Assembly (NCBI GenBank): GCA_947184155.2
Contig: CAMXCT020001868.1
Location: forward strand, 572,104 to 636,103
Reading direction: 5' to 3'
Origin: Cladocopium goreaui
Lineage: Eukaryota; Sar; Dinophyceae; Suessiales; Symbiodiniaceae
DNA: 64,000 bases
In this document: positions 52,623 to 62,611 of the stretch, in pieces
Layout of the letters: each line of letters starts with the position of its first letter
Position numbering within the stretch: position 1 is the stretch's first letter
Made by a program: the position numbers and the translations under genes
Notes under the pieces: generated by a model
What the model was told of the DNA's origin: nothing
Seen by the model: the letters and a program-made list of their open reading frames with translations, nothing else
Databases searched by the model: none

Positions 52623-52698
52623 TGGATGTCGCCACGACTGTTTGCTTGAATGCCCAGCGAATCTCGATGCCGTTTGGGCTTGTAGCTCTTCACTCTGA
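52623..52698 (+). repeat. Split direct repeat A2
   Basis: 76 nt identical to A1 (45250-45325), lying directly after B1. The B1-A2 junction equals the sequence expected when the element's right end (B2) is joined to its left end (A1) in a circle. Confidence 0.9.
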
Positions 52699-52738
52699 CC
52701 CTCCTCACCCATCCCATACGCTGGGGTGGTGTGCAGGG

Positions 52739-52922
52739 GGAAGAGAATTTCAGCAGGTCCTGCCATATGGACTTTTTCTGCTGGTTTGATGAGTTGTTGC
52801 CCTGCCATATGGGCCAATGAGATACAGACCATAGGGTCATAATTCAAAGGTGTTATGCCGCAAGGCGAGCATATCAAAGACCTACATGCACGGCAGAGAA
52901 AGTGAGCGGCAGCATGAAAGCA
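52739..52922 (+). repeat. Split direct repeat B2, right end of the element
   Basis: Identical to B1. The element ends at GAAAGCA, after which AT-rich genomic sequence (ATTATTGTTATTG) resumes. Confidence 0.9.
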
Positions 52923-54021
52923 ATTATTGTTATTGTATCCCCGTGATATGCCCATAGTGTTTGGTGTAATCCTCATGTTCATGTGCTTTGATAGTGGGTA
53001 TATGATTCCCTTATGATATGAGATTCTCATGATTTCCCATGAAAATCCCAATTTTCCCTATGATATACATCCACTGTTTGTCATCCATTTTGAGATTATA
53101 TCACTATTTCCATACTGCCATAGTGTTGGTGATAACAAGGGGATTGCTTCGAGACTACCTAGATCAATGGATCAGGTCAAATCCCTTATAACTATATATA
53201 TATATATGGCTTATATCAAAAGCATTCAAAAGCCATAATCAAAGTCATTGAGATCAATATACCCTCTGGTATGTTGACATAGATCCTGAAAATCACCATG
53301 TTTTATAGTTTGTTTAGTGGAAATTTATTTTCCAACCCCTATCTGGCAGGGTCTAGTGGGTAGTCTTGGTGATACATCCTAATTATACCTGAAACCCTGT
53401 TAAAACCCAGTAAATCCCTATAGTTGATAGTTAAACCTCCATGATATTCCCTTATAATCCCCATGTAAGTCTTGAATCATGATGTATCATGATGTTCTCA
53501 TGAAATCACCGTTTGCCCTTATATCCACATGATATTCTTATGAAATCACCATTTTCCCATTTTCCCAATATATATGCATATATATATATGTGATTGTCAA
53601 ATTGTCAAATTGAGAATGGGAACATTGACCATGATAAATGATCATGATTTTTCCCGTGATAGTTGACTATGATAGTTGCTGAAGATCATGACGGGAAATG
53701 ATATTGCAACACTATTTGACCATGACGTACCCTCCAGTCAATTAACATAGACCCTAGCAGAAAACGGGGTTGGAAGATTAGTTTCCACTAAAAAAATGTT
53801 ATGTTCAGGGTCTATGTTAAAATTCTAGAGGGTTCTATCCTTTCCGCTGCTCCCTTAGGCTGCCATTACGCGACAAAGTCAAACCTAGTATTGGGATATC
53901 CCTAGTATAATACCAGAGGGTATATCGGTATATCCCATTTTCCCTTATATCTTCATGATATTCTCCTGAAATCCTTAATTTACCAGAGGGCCAGAGGGTA
54001 TATCACCTCTTCAAACACCAG
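52923..54021. other. AT-rich stretch with decayed family I relatives
   Basis: TACCCTCTGGTATGTTGACA (53262) and TACCCTCCAGTCAATTAACA ... GTTAAAATTCTAGAGGGT (53729-53836) are diverged family I-like termini. A further CCAGAGGG(CCAGAGGG)TA remnant lies near 53980-54000. No exon was recognised. Confidence 0.55.
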
Positions 54022-54151
54022 GAAATCATCACCGGAGCCTTTGACTCGCAGTCCTTGGGCATCGGTGCGGTTCACAGAGCAGGGCACAGATCACTGGAAG
54101 ATTCAATGCAAAAAGTGTCGGAAAATCCTATCAAAATGGAGGATTATATAG
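54022..54151 (+). CDS. Candidate exon with CxxC, 42 codons
   Basis: Acceptor CTTCAAACACCAG, then KSSPEPLTRSPWASVRFTEQ and GTDHWKIQCKKCRKIL to TAG 54149-54151. CKKC could be half of a zinc site. A shorter reading (EIITGAFDSQSLGIGAVHRA) in another frame is possible. Confidence 0.45.
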
Positions 54152-54389
54152 GAAAATGCAGGGAAATCCTATCAAAATCATAGTTTATGGAAAATGTCAG
54201 AAAATGCAGGACAATACAGGAAAATTACTGTATCTATAAAGGATGGTTTTAAATGGGAGAATCCTGTCAAAATGGAGGTTATGATACAACATGAGAAAAC
54301 CAAATCATGTTGTTGGGGAATATGTTCACCGAATATATTGCATTTGTGTGCTAAAACTATGCATTTTGGGGGAATATGTTTATGGAATC

Positions 54390-54493
54390 TACCCTCTGGT
54401 GAACTAACATAGCAATGGAAAATGGCTATTTATAGTGGATTTTCCCATTAAGAATGGTGATTTTCCATTGCTATGTTAGTTCACCAGAGGGTA
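54390..54493. mobile_element. Family I inverted-repeat element
   Basis: TACCCTCTGGTGAACTAACA ... TTAGTTCACCAGAGGGTA. Both arms share the same substitution (GTGAAC/GTTCAC), so arm pairing is kept. Confidence 0.85.
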
Positions 54494-55141
54494 TATAGAT
54501 ATATGTATTAATGTATATAGCCAAAAATGCGATATGAGTTTGCCCAGAAATTGGGGAGTTACCCCAATCGAGGGCAATCAATCAATGTTGACTATTCTTG
54601 GCTGGCGGTTTCAGCTGTTTCGGTCCTCCGAGAAAAATCTCCTTAATTGGTGATGATCTTAAGTGACGAGAATATTGAATGACGAGCCCGTGTTCAATGG
54701 TTTTTTTCAAGCAGCTTCACTGTGCAGTATTTCTCAAGGACCGGATGGAAACCGATCGATGCCATAGATTCATAGATTGGGATCGCCAGAACTGTGTCTG
54801 TTTTGCAGCTTGTTTGCTGGCTGGTTGACTGGCTGGGAATTTCTCAACTTTGTGCCACAGCAAAATTCTGTAGGGTAGATACAGTATATATAATGGTCTT
54901 GCACAGAAACGGTGAAATTATCTCAATATGACGCAAGAATTGCCATTTAAAGCCCCCAAAAAATTCCGGACATACGACGATAGAAATAGGATATGACTAT
55001 TGGAATTTGAGTGGCAATATAGACTATAAAATAGGATATAATCTCATTATTATCTCAATTCCAATATGAGTGGCAATATATCTCATTATGACCACCACTA
55101 TTGCCATATAATCACATGCCCTTTTTTTCTGGGCATGGCAG

Positions 55142-55256
55142 GTGGTGCTCATGTGATCGCGCTGCGCCAGCCTGCCCTCTTCGAGCCATCTGCGGCCATG
55201 GAGTCGGAGGACTTTCCTTCCAGCATTTCGCATGGCAATTTTTGGGCTACTCTCTG
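55142..55256 (+). CDS. Candidate exon ending in a family I element
   Basis: After CTTTTTTTCTGGGCATGGCAG two frames stay open to the element's CTCTG^GTAAAC: one reads GAHVIALRQPALFEPSAAME and ends NFWATLW, the other ends FQHFAWQFLGYSL. GC-rich, and I see no better donor before the element. Confidence 0.5.
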
Positions 55257-55430
55257 GTAAACTAACATCATTACCCATAGGATCCATGGTGCTGGTATAT
55301 ATGCTAACATTGGGGGTATATTGATGGTATCCATGTTACCATATGTAGCATACATGGATCCTATGGGTTATGGAAAATCACATTTTTTCATGGGTAAATC
55401 AACTATCCAAAAGATTTTCAGGGTACAGTA
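55248..55430. mobile_element. Family I element interrupted by a family III element
   Basis: The left tip TACTCTCTGGTAAACTAACA runs to ATCATTA, where the family III element 55274-55367 is inserted; family I resumes as TGGAAAATCAC after a second TTA. The right tip is decayed to GATTTTCAGGGTA, which creates TTTTCAG^GGTA. Confidence 0.75.
55274..55367. mobile_element. Family III palindromic element nested in family I
   Basis: CCCATAGGATCCATGG ... CATGGATCCTATGGG, flanked by TTA duplications inside the family I element. The nested site confirms the 3-bp target duplication. Confidence 0.85.
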
Positions 55431-55457
55431 CCTTATTTTGAGACGGAAGCATATGAG
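55422..55457 (+). CDS. Candidate exon after the family I element
   Basis: Between TTTTCAG and the donor ATGAG^GTATAG the two possible frames read GTVPYFETEAYE (joining the LGYSL frame) or VQYLILRRKHM (joining the WATLW frame). Confidence 0.45.
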
Positions 55458-55803
55458 GTATAGCTCGATTCATGAGCCGCTAGTGGTATGAACACCAAAG
55501 GGGTCTTTGGTGACTTGACTCATTGGGTTTGTTTGGACTTGAATCCAATGTTTTGTTGCCACGTTTCCCAGTAATTAAAAAGACATGATGGGGTATCCCC
55601 ATTTGTATCATTTAATATATATATATATATAGTATTCATATGTATATATATATATATATATGTAAATGTATATTATAGTTATATATAATGATTGTTTATA
55701 TCCCCAACTCTGATGGTGATATCGGTGATATTGCCATTTGACCCCATCATGGTGACTCTCCCATTCAGAGACCCATCGACGCATGGTTCCGGTGGCACTG
55801 CAG

Positions 55804-55877
55804 GAAAAGATACCGCAGATGAAGTTCCAGGCGAACTTGTGCAGCATGCGGTGGTTTTTATTGTGGATGACCAACAG
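55804..55877 (+). CDS. Candidate exon, about 24 codons
   Basis: Acceptor GTGGCACTGCAG, then EKIPQMKFQANLCSMRWFLL and WMTN. A second frame (KDTADEVPGELVQHAVVFIV) is also open to a stop at 55889. Confidence 0.4.
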
Positions 55878-55935
55878 TTTCTCCAATGATGGGAGAATGA
55901 TGGGAACATGATAAGCACATGGTGGCTTTTCCATA

Positions 55936-56023
55936 CCCATAGGATCCATGTATGCTATATATGGTAACATTTACCATCAATATACCCCCAATGTTAGCAT
56001 ATATACCATATGGATCCTATGGG
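55936..56023. mobile_element. Family III palindromic element
   Basis: CCCATAGGATCCATGT ... ATGGATCCTATGGG flanked by ATA on both sides. Confidence 0.8.
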
Positions 56024-56249
56024 ATAGTTGTCTTCAATTTTCTGGAGGGTATACTCAGTGTCCAATATGGTTGCAATGCAGTGATATGAGCTGCGTACAT
56101 CTACTAACAAATGGTGGAACTGCCATGATTTTGACATCAGGAACAAAACGTGGAGCAAGCACTGTGAGCGCAATCGAATAGCCCGATCATGCAATCATTT
56201 GGCCCTGGTACATCATTATATAATTGGTATATTGGGGTTGTTTTTGCAG

Positions 56250-56397
56250 TGAAGCAACGTCCAAAACAGGCTCGCAATGTCATGAGCATTGAGAATGCCG
56301 TGGACAAGCATCAAAGGAGCTCCTTTACGGGACGGCTGCATCCAGCTCAGGGATCCCTGCATCGAAGTTCCCAACGAGATATTGTGAGAATTGTGAG
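56250..56397 (+). CDS. Internal exon, basic, 48 codons
   Basis: Acceptor GGTTGTTTTTGCAG and donor GTGAG^GTATTT bracket KQRPKQARNVMSIENAVDKH and QRSSFTGRLHPAQGSLHRSS to IVRIV (phase 2). Strong coding composition; family unknown. Confidence 0.6.
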
Positions 56398-56509
56398 GTA
56401 TTTGAGCTACCCGTACCCGGACCGGTCATCATGGTTTGTGGGGAAAAAATCATCCGAACTAAATGGAGGTTTTAGTGTGACATGTTTCCATTTTCACATG
56501 TGGATGCAG

Positions 56510-56701
56510 CTTGCGAGGACCATTCTGGATGGCGAGCCCCAGAAGTTGGGTGTGCGATTTGATGAGCTGAGACACCCAGTGTTTGTGAAAAAAATCGCTG
56601 TCCTCGGTCCTAGATACGGACGGAAAACCCTTGAAATTGGGACTGGGGGTAAAGAAACAATGGATTCCCGCAGTTTTTCCTTCCAATTCCGTGACGAATG
56701 A
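56510..56701 (+). CDS. Candidate exon, same frame as 56250
   Basis: Acceptor TCACATGTGGATGCAG, then LARTILDGEPQKLGVRFDEL, RHPVFVKKIAVLGPRYGRKT and open to TGA 56699-56701. The whole 56190-56701 stretch is one open frame, so this could be one long exon with the former. Confidence 0.45.
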   Translation, partial: LARTILDGEPQKLGVRFDELRHPVFVKKIAVLGPRYGRKTLEIGTGGKETMDSRSFSFQFRDE

Positions 56702-56929
56702 GGGGATTGTTTCTGTTTGTTGGCGGGGAATGTTGTGGATTGCTGATGATTGAAGTTGATTGGTGATGATTGGTGATTGATTGCCGATCGTTGCTGACGA
56801 TTGTTGATTGTTTTTGATTTATTCTGAGTCTTGAATATTCTTGGTTAATAGTTGATGCTTGTTGATATTCGTGTAATTACATATAATATATATGTTTTGA
56901 TGGTCAGTTGGTGTGTTCCCTGTTTCAAG

Positions 56930-57014
56930 TCGTCCCTGTGCCGACCTAAGGCGGCTGCCAGTGCGGAGCATTCGGAAGAAGTACGGCGACCGCCGAGCCA
57001 AAACAGACTTGGAG
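56930..57014 (+). CDS. Candidate internal exon with GC-type donor, 28 codons
   Basis: Acceptor TTCCCTGTTTCAAG, then RPCADLRRLPVRSIRKKYGD and RRAKTDLE, before TTGGAG^GCTGGG. A second frame (SSLCRPKAAASAEHSEEVRR) is open as well. Confidence 0.45.
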
Positions 57015-57483
57015 GCTGGGAATGTTGTGGGAATGTTGTGGACATCCCTCGGTTTTCTCATGTAGCCTATATAGGGCTTGGTCTTTTGGGGGCCCCCAAT
57101 TTCAATGGTCAGAAAAACAGGGAAAGTGATGTTACAGGTAGTGTGCCAAATTTGAGACTCCTCCAGGATTCGTTGGGCATAAGATGTCTTCAATTTTGGT
57201 ATAGCCAGACATTGAAACAATCAAGGTTTCGAAGCCAAAGGGGGTTGACGCAGAGACTGACTGTTAAACCAGTGGGTGACCCCAGGATGGCTACTTTAAA
57301 GGAAGAAATTGCACATTTGGGTAAGTACACTAAAATTTGGGCAACTATATGTTTACCATATGATTTGCGGGTAACTCAAACTTTTGGAAAATTCCCAGAA
57401 AATTGCAGTTTCTTTCCCAGAAAAAGGTTCACCAGATTTGCCTCTGAAATTTCCTGCAAGCATCTAAATTCTATGGTTTAATA

Positions 57484-57583
57484 CTCATAGGATCCATGTA
57501 TGCTATAAATGGTAACATTTACATACATTTACCATCAATATACACCGAATGTTAGCATATATACCATACATGGATCCTATGGG
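57484..57583. mobile_element. Family III palindromic element, longer variant
   Basis: CTCATAGGATCCATGT ... ACATGGATCCTATGGG with ATA at the left and ATG at the right. Confidence 0.75.
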
Positions 57584-57645
57584 ATGTGGTTCACCAGCAA
57601 ATTTCCATCTAATTGAAAGACCAACCATTTTCTTGTAAATCAAAA

Positions 57646-57751
57646 CTGGTTGGTACTTTGACACATATGCATTATGTTAAACCATATTTGAGATTATTAC
57701 ATATCCGGAACAACGAACATATTTTGCAGACGGGTTGAAACCAACAATCAG
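57646..57751. mobile_element. Degenerate family II element
   Basis: CTGGTTGGTACTTTGACACA ... TTGAAACCAACAATCAG with a recognisable CATATTTTGCAGACGGG interior. Confidence 0.6.
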
Positions 57752-58018
57752 AACAGTTTGCCTCAAACCCATCCAAATGGATGGTTTGTGTACCAAATTT
57801 TATCCCAAAAATCACAGGGATCCCCTTTAAAACCAAAATTTACCATGGTTTCAACCGTAGACCGTAGATTATTCTTAACAAACCAATCCAATGATTAAAC
57901 CAATCCAAATTGCATGGTATTTTTGGTATATGTTTCGTCGAAAACCCCTCAGATTTCTGCTCAAAACCCATCGTTTGTGTTTGCCTTTTCCGCAACCCCC
58001 CAAATTGATGCCGAGAAG

Positions 58019-58110
58019 CCGTGGACAATCGTGGACACCTCCTGGAAATGGCGAGGAGAGACATCGTAGTGAACTACGACCCAATCCTTTTGGAACATAA
58101 TTTTCGGCGT
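58019..58110 (+). CDS. Candidate internal exon, 30 codons
   Basis: After GATGCCGAGAAG the frame reads VDNRGHLLEMARRDIVVNYD and PILLEHNFRR to CGGCGT^GTTTTT. Other frames are open over part of the segment. Family not recognised. Confidence 0.5.
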
Positions 58111-58532
58111 GTTTTTGGGGATTACTATAATAATTTTAATAATAAATCCATAGTTTTAATAATAATTCCATCATTTAACCATTAAATCACGATTGTCCCA
58201 TCATATCCCCATGATATTACCAGTATAAATCACTGTACAATTCCCAATCCAAGTTTGGAAATATTCCCATCATTCCCAATTATATTCTGGTATATTGTCC
58301 CATCACCCTACCCATCACCCTAATCATTATATAGATACAACTATCCAAAAACTGGAGATATACCCATATTGGAATACACTTGGGATTTTTTTCTCAATAT
58401 TCATCCTAATCACTACATATATATATATATATATACTGCATATATATATACATATCACTATGCATTTCTGTAGATATTCCCATGATAAAATCCCACCATT
58501 TTTTCCCGTCGTTTTCCACGTCGTGAATTCAG

Positions 58533-58592
58533 GTGAAGCCTCCGCCCATCTCCTTCCGCAGTGAGGAGATGTACCGAGAGGACTGGGCGTTG
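58533..58592 (+). CDS. Candidate exon, 16-20 codons
   Basis: Acceptor TCGTGAATTCAG, then VKPPPISFRSEEMYREDWAL. A GA-type donor GAGAG^GACTGG at 58580 is possible. Confidence 0.5.
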
Positions 58593-58804
58593 ATTTTTTG
58601 TTGATTGAACTGGGTCAATTGTCTATGGTTAATCTATGGTTAATAATGGTTAATAAATGGTTAATAATGGGTGAAATTTGATTTCATTTACCCAGATTGA
58701 AGCGTTTTTTGTAAATTCTGTTGGTTTAAAAACTGAAGAACGGTTAAAAGAATCTGAGATTTAGCTCTAGATTCTAGATTGTATGATATTGATTGATATT
58801 GTAG

Positions 58805-58953
58805 GTAGTCTTGCTACGAAGGAACACCTCATGAGGGATTTCAGAGCAAGTCCGGTCTGTATCCAGTCGCAGCATTTGCCGTTGCTTGGTGTGCGCAAGT
58901 CGCAGAAGATCAGGGAAGACAACCGGTTGAATGTGGTGCTTAAGTCTTATTAA
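58805..58953 (+). CDS. Candidate terminal exon, about 48 codons
   Basis: After GATATTGTAG the frame reads SLATKEHLMRDFRASPVCIQ, then SQHLPLLGVRKSQKIREDNR to TAA 58951-58953. It probably ends the gene to which the 58533 exon belongs. Confidence 0.6.
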
Positions 58954-59202
58954 GTCCGTCTTTAAGGGAGAACACTTAAGGCAGTGAGAAGATTCTGAGT
59001 CGTTCGATGTTTGATGCCTAAAAGGACATGTAGTGATCTCCATCCAGTGGCAGGACAAGGGCACGTATGAGTCCATCTCTGACTTCATGAACGGTGTCCG
59101 AAGGTGGGCGTAACACTTGTATTGTTGCCTTCCTAAGGAACAAGTCTGTGGCTCATTTTTTTTGGGTGACCATCAATTTGTTGTACTTCTTGGTGTTTTT
59201 AG

Positions 59203-59430
59203 ATGTATAATTATAGTACACTTCGTACACCGGACACCGCTTTGGGTTGGCTAGTTTTGAACCATCCTACCATCCGAACGTTCTACATATTGACCGTTGC
59301 AATTTCTATCGTGACACCTGACTGTCACAGGCCGCTCAAGACACGAGAAGGTGCTGACTGGAATCATTCCCAGCACCTGAATTCCATGCAGAACAAGACC
59401 AATTGCTTCAAGAAACTTGACTTTGTCTGA
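59203..59430 (+). CDS. Small ORF or exon, 75 codons
   Basis: Begins right after TTGGTGTTTTTAG with MYNYSTLRTPDTALGWLVLN, has a hydrophobic stretch RTFYILTVAISIVTP and ends with a Lys-containing tail at TGA 59428-59430. Could be a small protein with one membrane segment or a terminal exon. Confidence 0.35.
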   Translation: MYNYSTLRTPDTALGWLVLNHPTIRTFYILTVAISIVTPDCHRPLKTREGADWNHSQHLNSMQNKTNCFKKLDFV

Positions 59431-60365
59431 AAATAGTGTACCCCTAAACCCAAGGGTTGATCAATGTTAATCCTCATGTTCCCATTTCAACGGCTATAAT
59501 TGGGGCTATACCCCATGTCCAACCCTTTTGTTTCAGTTGTGGCTGCAGGGCATCCAATAGAAAGATCTTGTGATTGGATCTTGAGAATGGAGGGATGAGC
59601 ATGGTCCCATATGAATATGACAACTATTGCTTCAGTCATGTGAAAAAAAAAACATATAGTCTAGGATTTTATAGGATTAAATCCCTTTGTGACTGAAACC
59701 CGTTGTGAAACTCTGAAACTGTTATTGGCTGAATCATGTTAAATCCCTATGGTCGCTCATGGTTGAACTAAGTTTTCCCATTCACATGAAGCAAAAGGTT
59801 TCTCTAGACAATGTCTGAAAGTAGGGTAGTAACCATGGATCCACTGCTAAATCATAGATGTCCGATCTTCTCTCCATTAAAATGATTAAATATGACCATA
59901 GATGCCATAGATTGGACTGATCCAGCCGGTTCTCAGACCTGGTTCTCAGAACCATGCATCAGTGCGCTAAGGAGTAGCCAAGCAAAAGCCTGGCAGGCGG
60001 ATCCAGGGCCTGTGTCATGACTGGATCGTCGCTAGGTTTAGGTTTTCTTGGGATCCATAGAACTCAATTCTAAATATTCTAAATGAAAAACACCGAACAT
60101 AACTTTAGCATTGAAATGTCATTCATTAAATACCCAACAGATGTGTGGCTGCAAGACACCCTCTTTTGTTTGATGATTGGTGATTCACTGAGTTCGATTT
60201 GTGGGACAATCCAATGGACAAAACCATGTTTTTCCCATTTAAAGTCATTATATTTCCGGATTTGACCAGGAAAAAATGGTATGTTACCAGCAAAAAACAA
60301 ACTCGGATTTTGGTGGCTGGGGCCAGTCACTCAGTGGGAACTTATCCAATGATTCCCCGGGGGTT
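59431..60365. other. AT-rich spacer, no gene seen
   Basis: No exon-like island, terminal repeat or tandem array recognised. Confidence 0.55.
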
Positions 60366-60387
60366 TCCATAGCTATTTTGCCTCAAG
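60366..60387 (+). other. Possible relic of the dinoflagellate spliced leader
   Basis: TCCATAGCTATTTTGCCTCA AG matches the known 22-nt dinoflagellate spliced leader at 19 of 22 positions. Two of the three changes are G-to-A and C-to-T. It lies 31 nt before the ATG of an intronless relic. The first 15 nt also resemble family I element sequence, so chance cannot be excluded. Confidence 0.45.
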
Positions 60388-60418
60388 TGCAGTCCCGAGG
60401 TTTCTTTTTATTTGGATC

Positions 60419-61871
60419 ATGAAAGTGCTCACTGCGTCATTGTTGCCAAGCCCACTGGGCGGTCATATCTCTGTGAGCATTACAACTTCTTTCAATGGCG
60501 AAGATATTTGTAGAGTCGAGCTGCCGGGGGGAAAATTGGCCGATCTAGAGAAAGCTCTTTGTGATCCTCATGGACCGATGTTCGGGTCTTATCCTTGGTC
60601 TCGCCTCCTCTTCTACACAGAAAGCGAGCCATCGAGGTCACTGAACCCAAACCTGCAGATAGATGCTTTTCACTCGCTAGTTATCAAACGTGGGGATGTG
60701 GAAGCTTTTCTTGACAAGTTCCCACACGTCGGCAAATTTCTGGAAGCCATGGCAAGCAACAAGTTTTATCCCAAATCACCCAATTTTGATATCAGCTGGA
60801 CCGCAGCGCAAAGACCTGTGGTGAATGCTGAGCACTTTGTCCAGGAGTTCCTTAGTGGATTGCCCGCTCATGCCGATAGTGGACTGCATTTGTTCAGATT
60901 TTTGGGAAGCTGACTGCTTTGGGCGAAAAAGAGGAAATGCTCAATTTGGAACTCATGCAGAATTTTGACGCTGGACTGAAGCGGTTCAAGCACTGTGTTT
61001 CCCAACACTGGCTGGAGTTGGCTCGTGTTTCAGCCACCTCGATGATCTCGGAAGCAATCCCCATCATATTCCCCGGCACCCTACTACTCAAGATGAATGA
61101 CCGTGGCAATGTCAATGTACATGGTTGGAGTCTTATTGGTGATGGCTTTCCCAGCAACTTCGACCGTTCCTTCATCAATTCCCTCAGGTTAAATGGTTGG
61201 GTTCCCAATGTCAACTGGAGAGATGTTGCGCACACATTGCTGACACTGGACTGGAGCCCCGAAGAAGGCATATCATCTTTGCAGGGTCTCCTCAACAAAA
61301 TTCAGCAGGAGCCTTGTGAGTTCGCATCACTCAAACACCAAGAGGTCTCTCAGATGGTTCACAGTTCACCTTCAGCTGCGTTTGTCCTGCTGCAGAGTCT
61401 CCGAAGTCAAAGGGCCTATCAATCAGACCTGTGTCAAGATGCTTGCAGAGTTGCTTGCCTACAAGCTTAAGATCCTGAAGTTTCAAAGTGTTCTGGACTT
61501 GAAGACTCAGATGAGTGGCTTCGAAGCTGATGCAAATCACCGGGGAACCTTGGTTCTTGTGACAGATCTTCCAGCTTCCACAGGTAAAATCTTCGGTTGG
61601 CCTCATCGCATGGTCCTTTGCTACAATGCCGAAGGGCAAAATGCAGCCGCTCTAGAGCGATCCAACAGTGCAAAGGCTGACTAGTCCATGCAACCAGCAC
61701 ACCATCGCCAAGGAAAGCAAGAAAAATGGGAATCAGGGGAAGTTCCCAGGCCTGCCAGCTTGGAATTTTGCAGAAGAAATGTGCTCGATGGCATTTGCTA
61801 CCTTTATACCACTGTTGGATGAACACTGCACATATGAGGCAATCAATGCTGGGCCTATTAGATGTACATGA
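60419..61871 (+). pseudogene. Intronless, multiply frameshifted coding relic, about 480 codons
   Basis: ATG 60419 opens a good frame (MKVLTASLLPSPLGGHISVS, later FVQEFLSGLPAHADSGLHLF) that breaks at a T run near 60900. Coding continues in frame 1 (GKLTALGEKEEMLNLELMQN to SSPSAAFVLLQSL), shifts back near 61405 (KGPINQTCVKMLAELLAYKL to NAAALERSNSAKAD, TAG 61682-61684), and a last protein-like piece (KFPGLPAWNFAEEMCSMAFA) lies in frame 3 up to about 61871. Three indels and no introns indicate a decayed retrocopy, supported by the possible spliced-leader relic upstream. The family is not recognised. Confidence 0.65.
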
Positions 61872-62325
61872 ATTCCTTGCTTCCTTGCAGGTTTTCTGGG
61901 ATCGTGTGATTGATGTTGTGTGTGCCATACAGTTTACAGGTGTTCATATTTCTATTTGTCTATGTTGGGGTAAATATACATCTATAATCATCTAATGTAC
62001 ATCTTATATACAGGTGGACTCGGTGAATGTCACATATGGTCACGTAGGATTGTGGATTGTGTTTGATTGTGGTCAGGGACAAAATCAGAAACCAATTCCG
62101 GATAGATATGTTGGCGTCAATGTTTTTTGACGTTCTCCAAACGTTTTCATGTTTCATTGATTCTAGGCAATAGTTTTATAGTGTATGAAGTTTTGGCGAA
62201 CGGTTCGTGTTTCCCGAATTTGTTTGATTTAAAGAGCCATTGTTGCTGGTTGTACAATATTCAACATATTCAACATATTTTCAACATAGTCAAATCACAT
62301 GCACGGTTGATTCCATACTCCATGA

Positions 62326-62423
62326 CCCATAGGATCCATGTATGCTATATATGCTAACATTGGGGGTATATTGATGGTAAATGTTACCATATATAAATCG
62401 CAGCACCATGGATCCGTCATGGG
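62326..62423. mobile_element. Family III palindromic element, right arm rearranged
   Basis: CCCATAGGATCCATGT at the left and CCATGGATCCGTCATGGG at the right, flanked by TGA on both sides. Confidence 0.75.
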
Positions 62424-62611
62424 TGAGTGCTACATTTCAACGTAGCCACTTTGCATTGTTCACACGGTCGCACCAGGCAGTGACGGAGAAGCAGACTTTC
62501 GAGAGATTGACCAGCTACCAGGTGCCAGATTAAGCTGACGAGCTTGGTGTCAGGTGAGTGGCTAAGCCCTTGTTGATTGATATGATTATATGATATTATA
62601 TGGGGTTTTAT

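Larger units (their letters stand above)
45250..52922 (+). mobile_element. Complete DIRS-type (PAT/Ngaro-like) retrotransposon with methyltransferase
   Basis: A 7,673-bp unit bounded by split direct repeats in the order A1 (45250-45325), ORFs, B1 (52439-52622), A2 (52623-52698), B2 (52739-52922). A1 and A2 are identical over 76 nt, B1 and B2 over 184 nt at an offset of exactly 300. This is the PAT/Ngaro layout of tyrosine-recombinase retrotransposons. The five ORFs are intact and GC-rich against AT-rich flanks, so the insertion looks young. The flanks ACACAT and ATTATT share no target duplication, as expected for recombinase integration. Confidence 0.9.
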
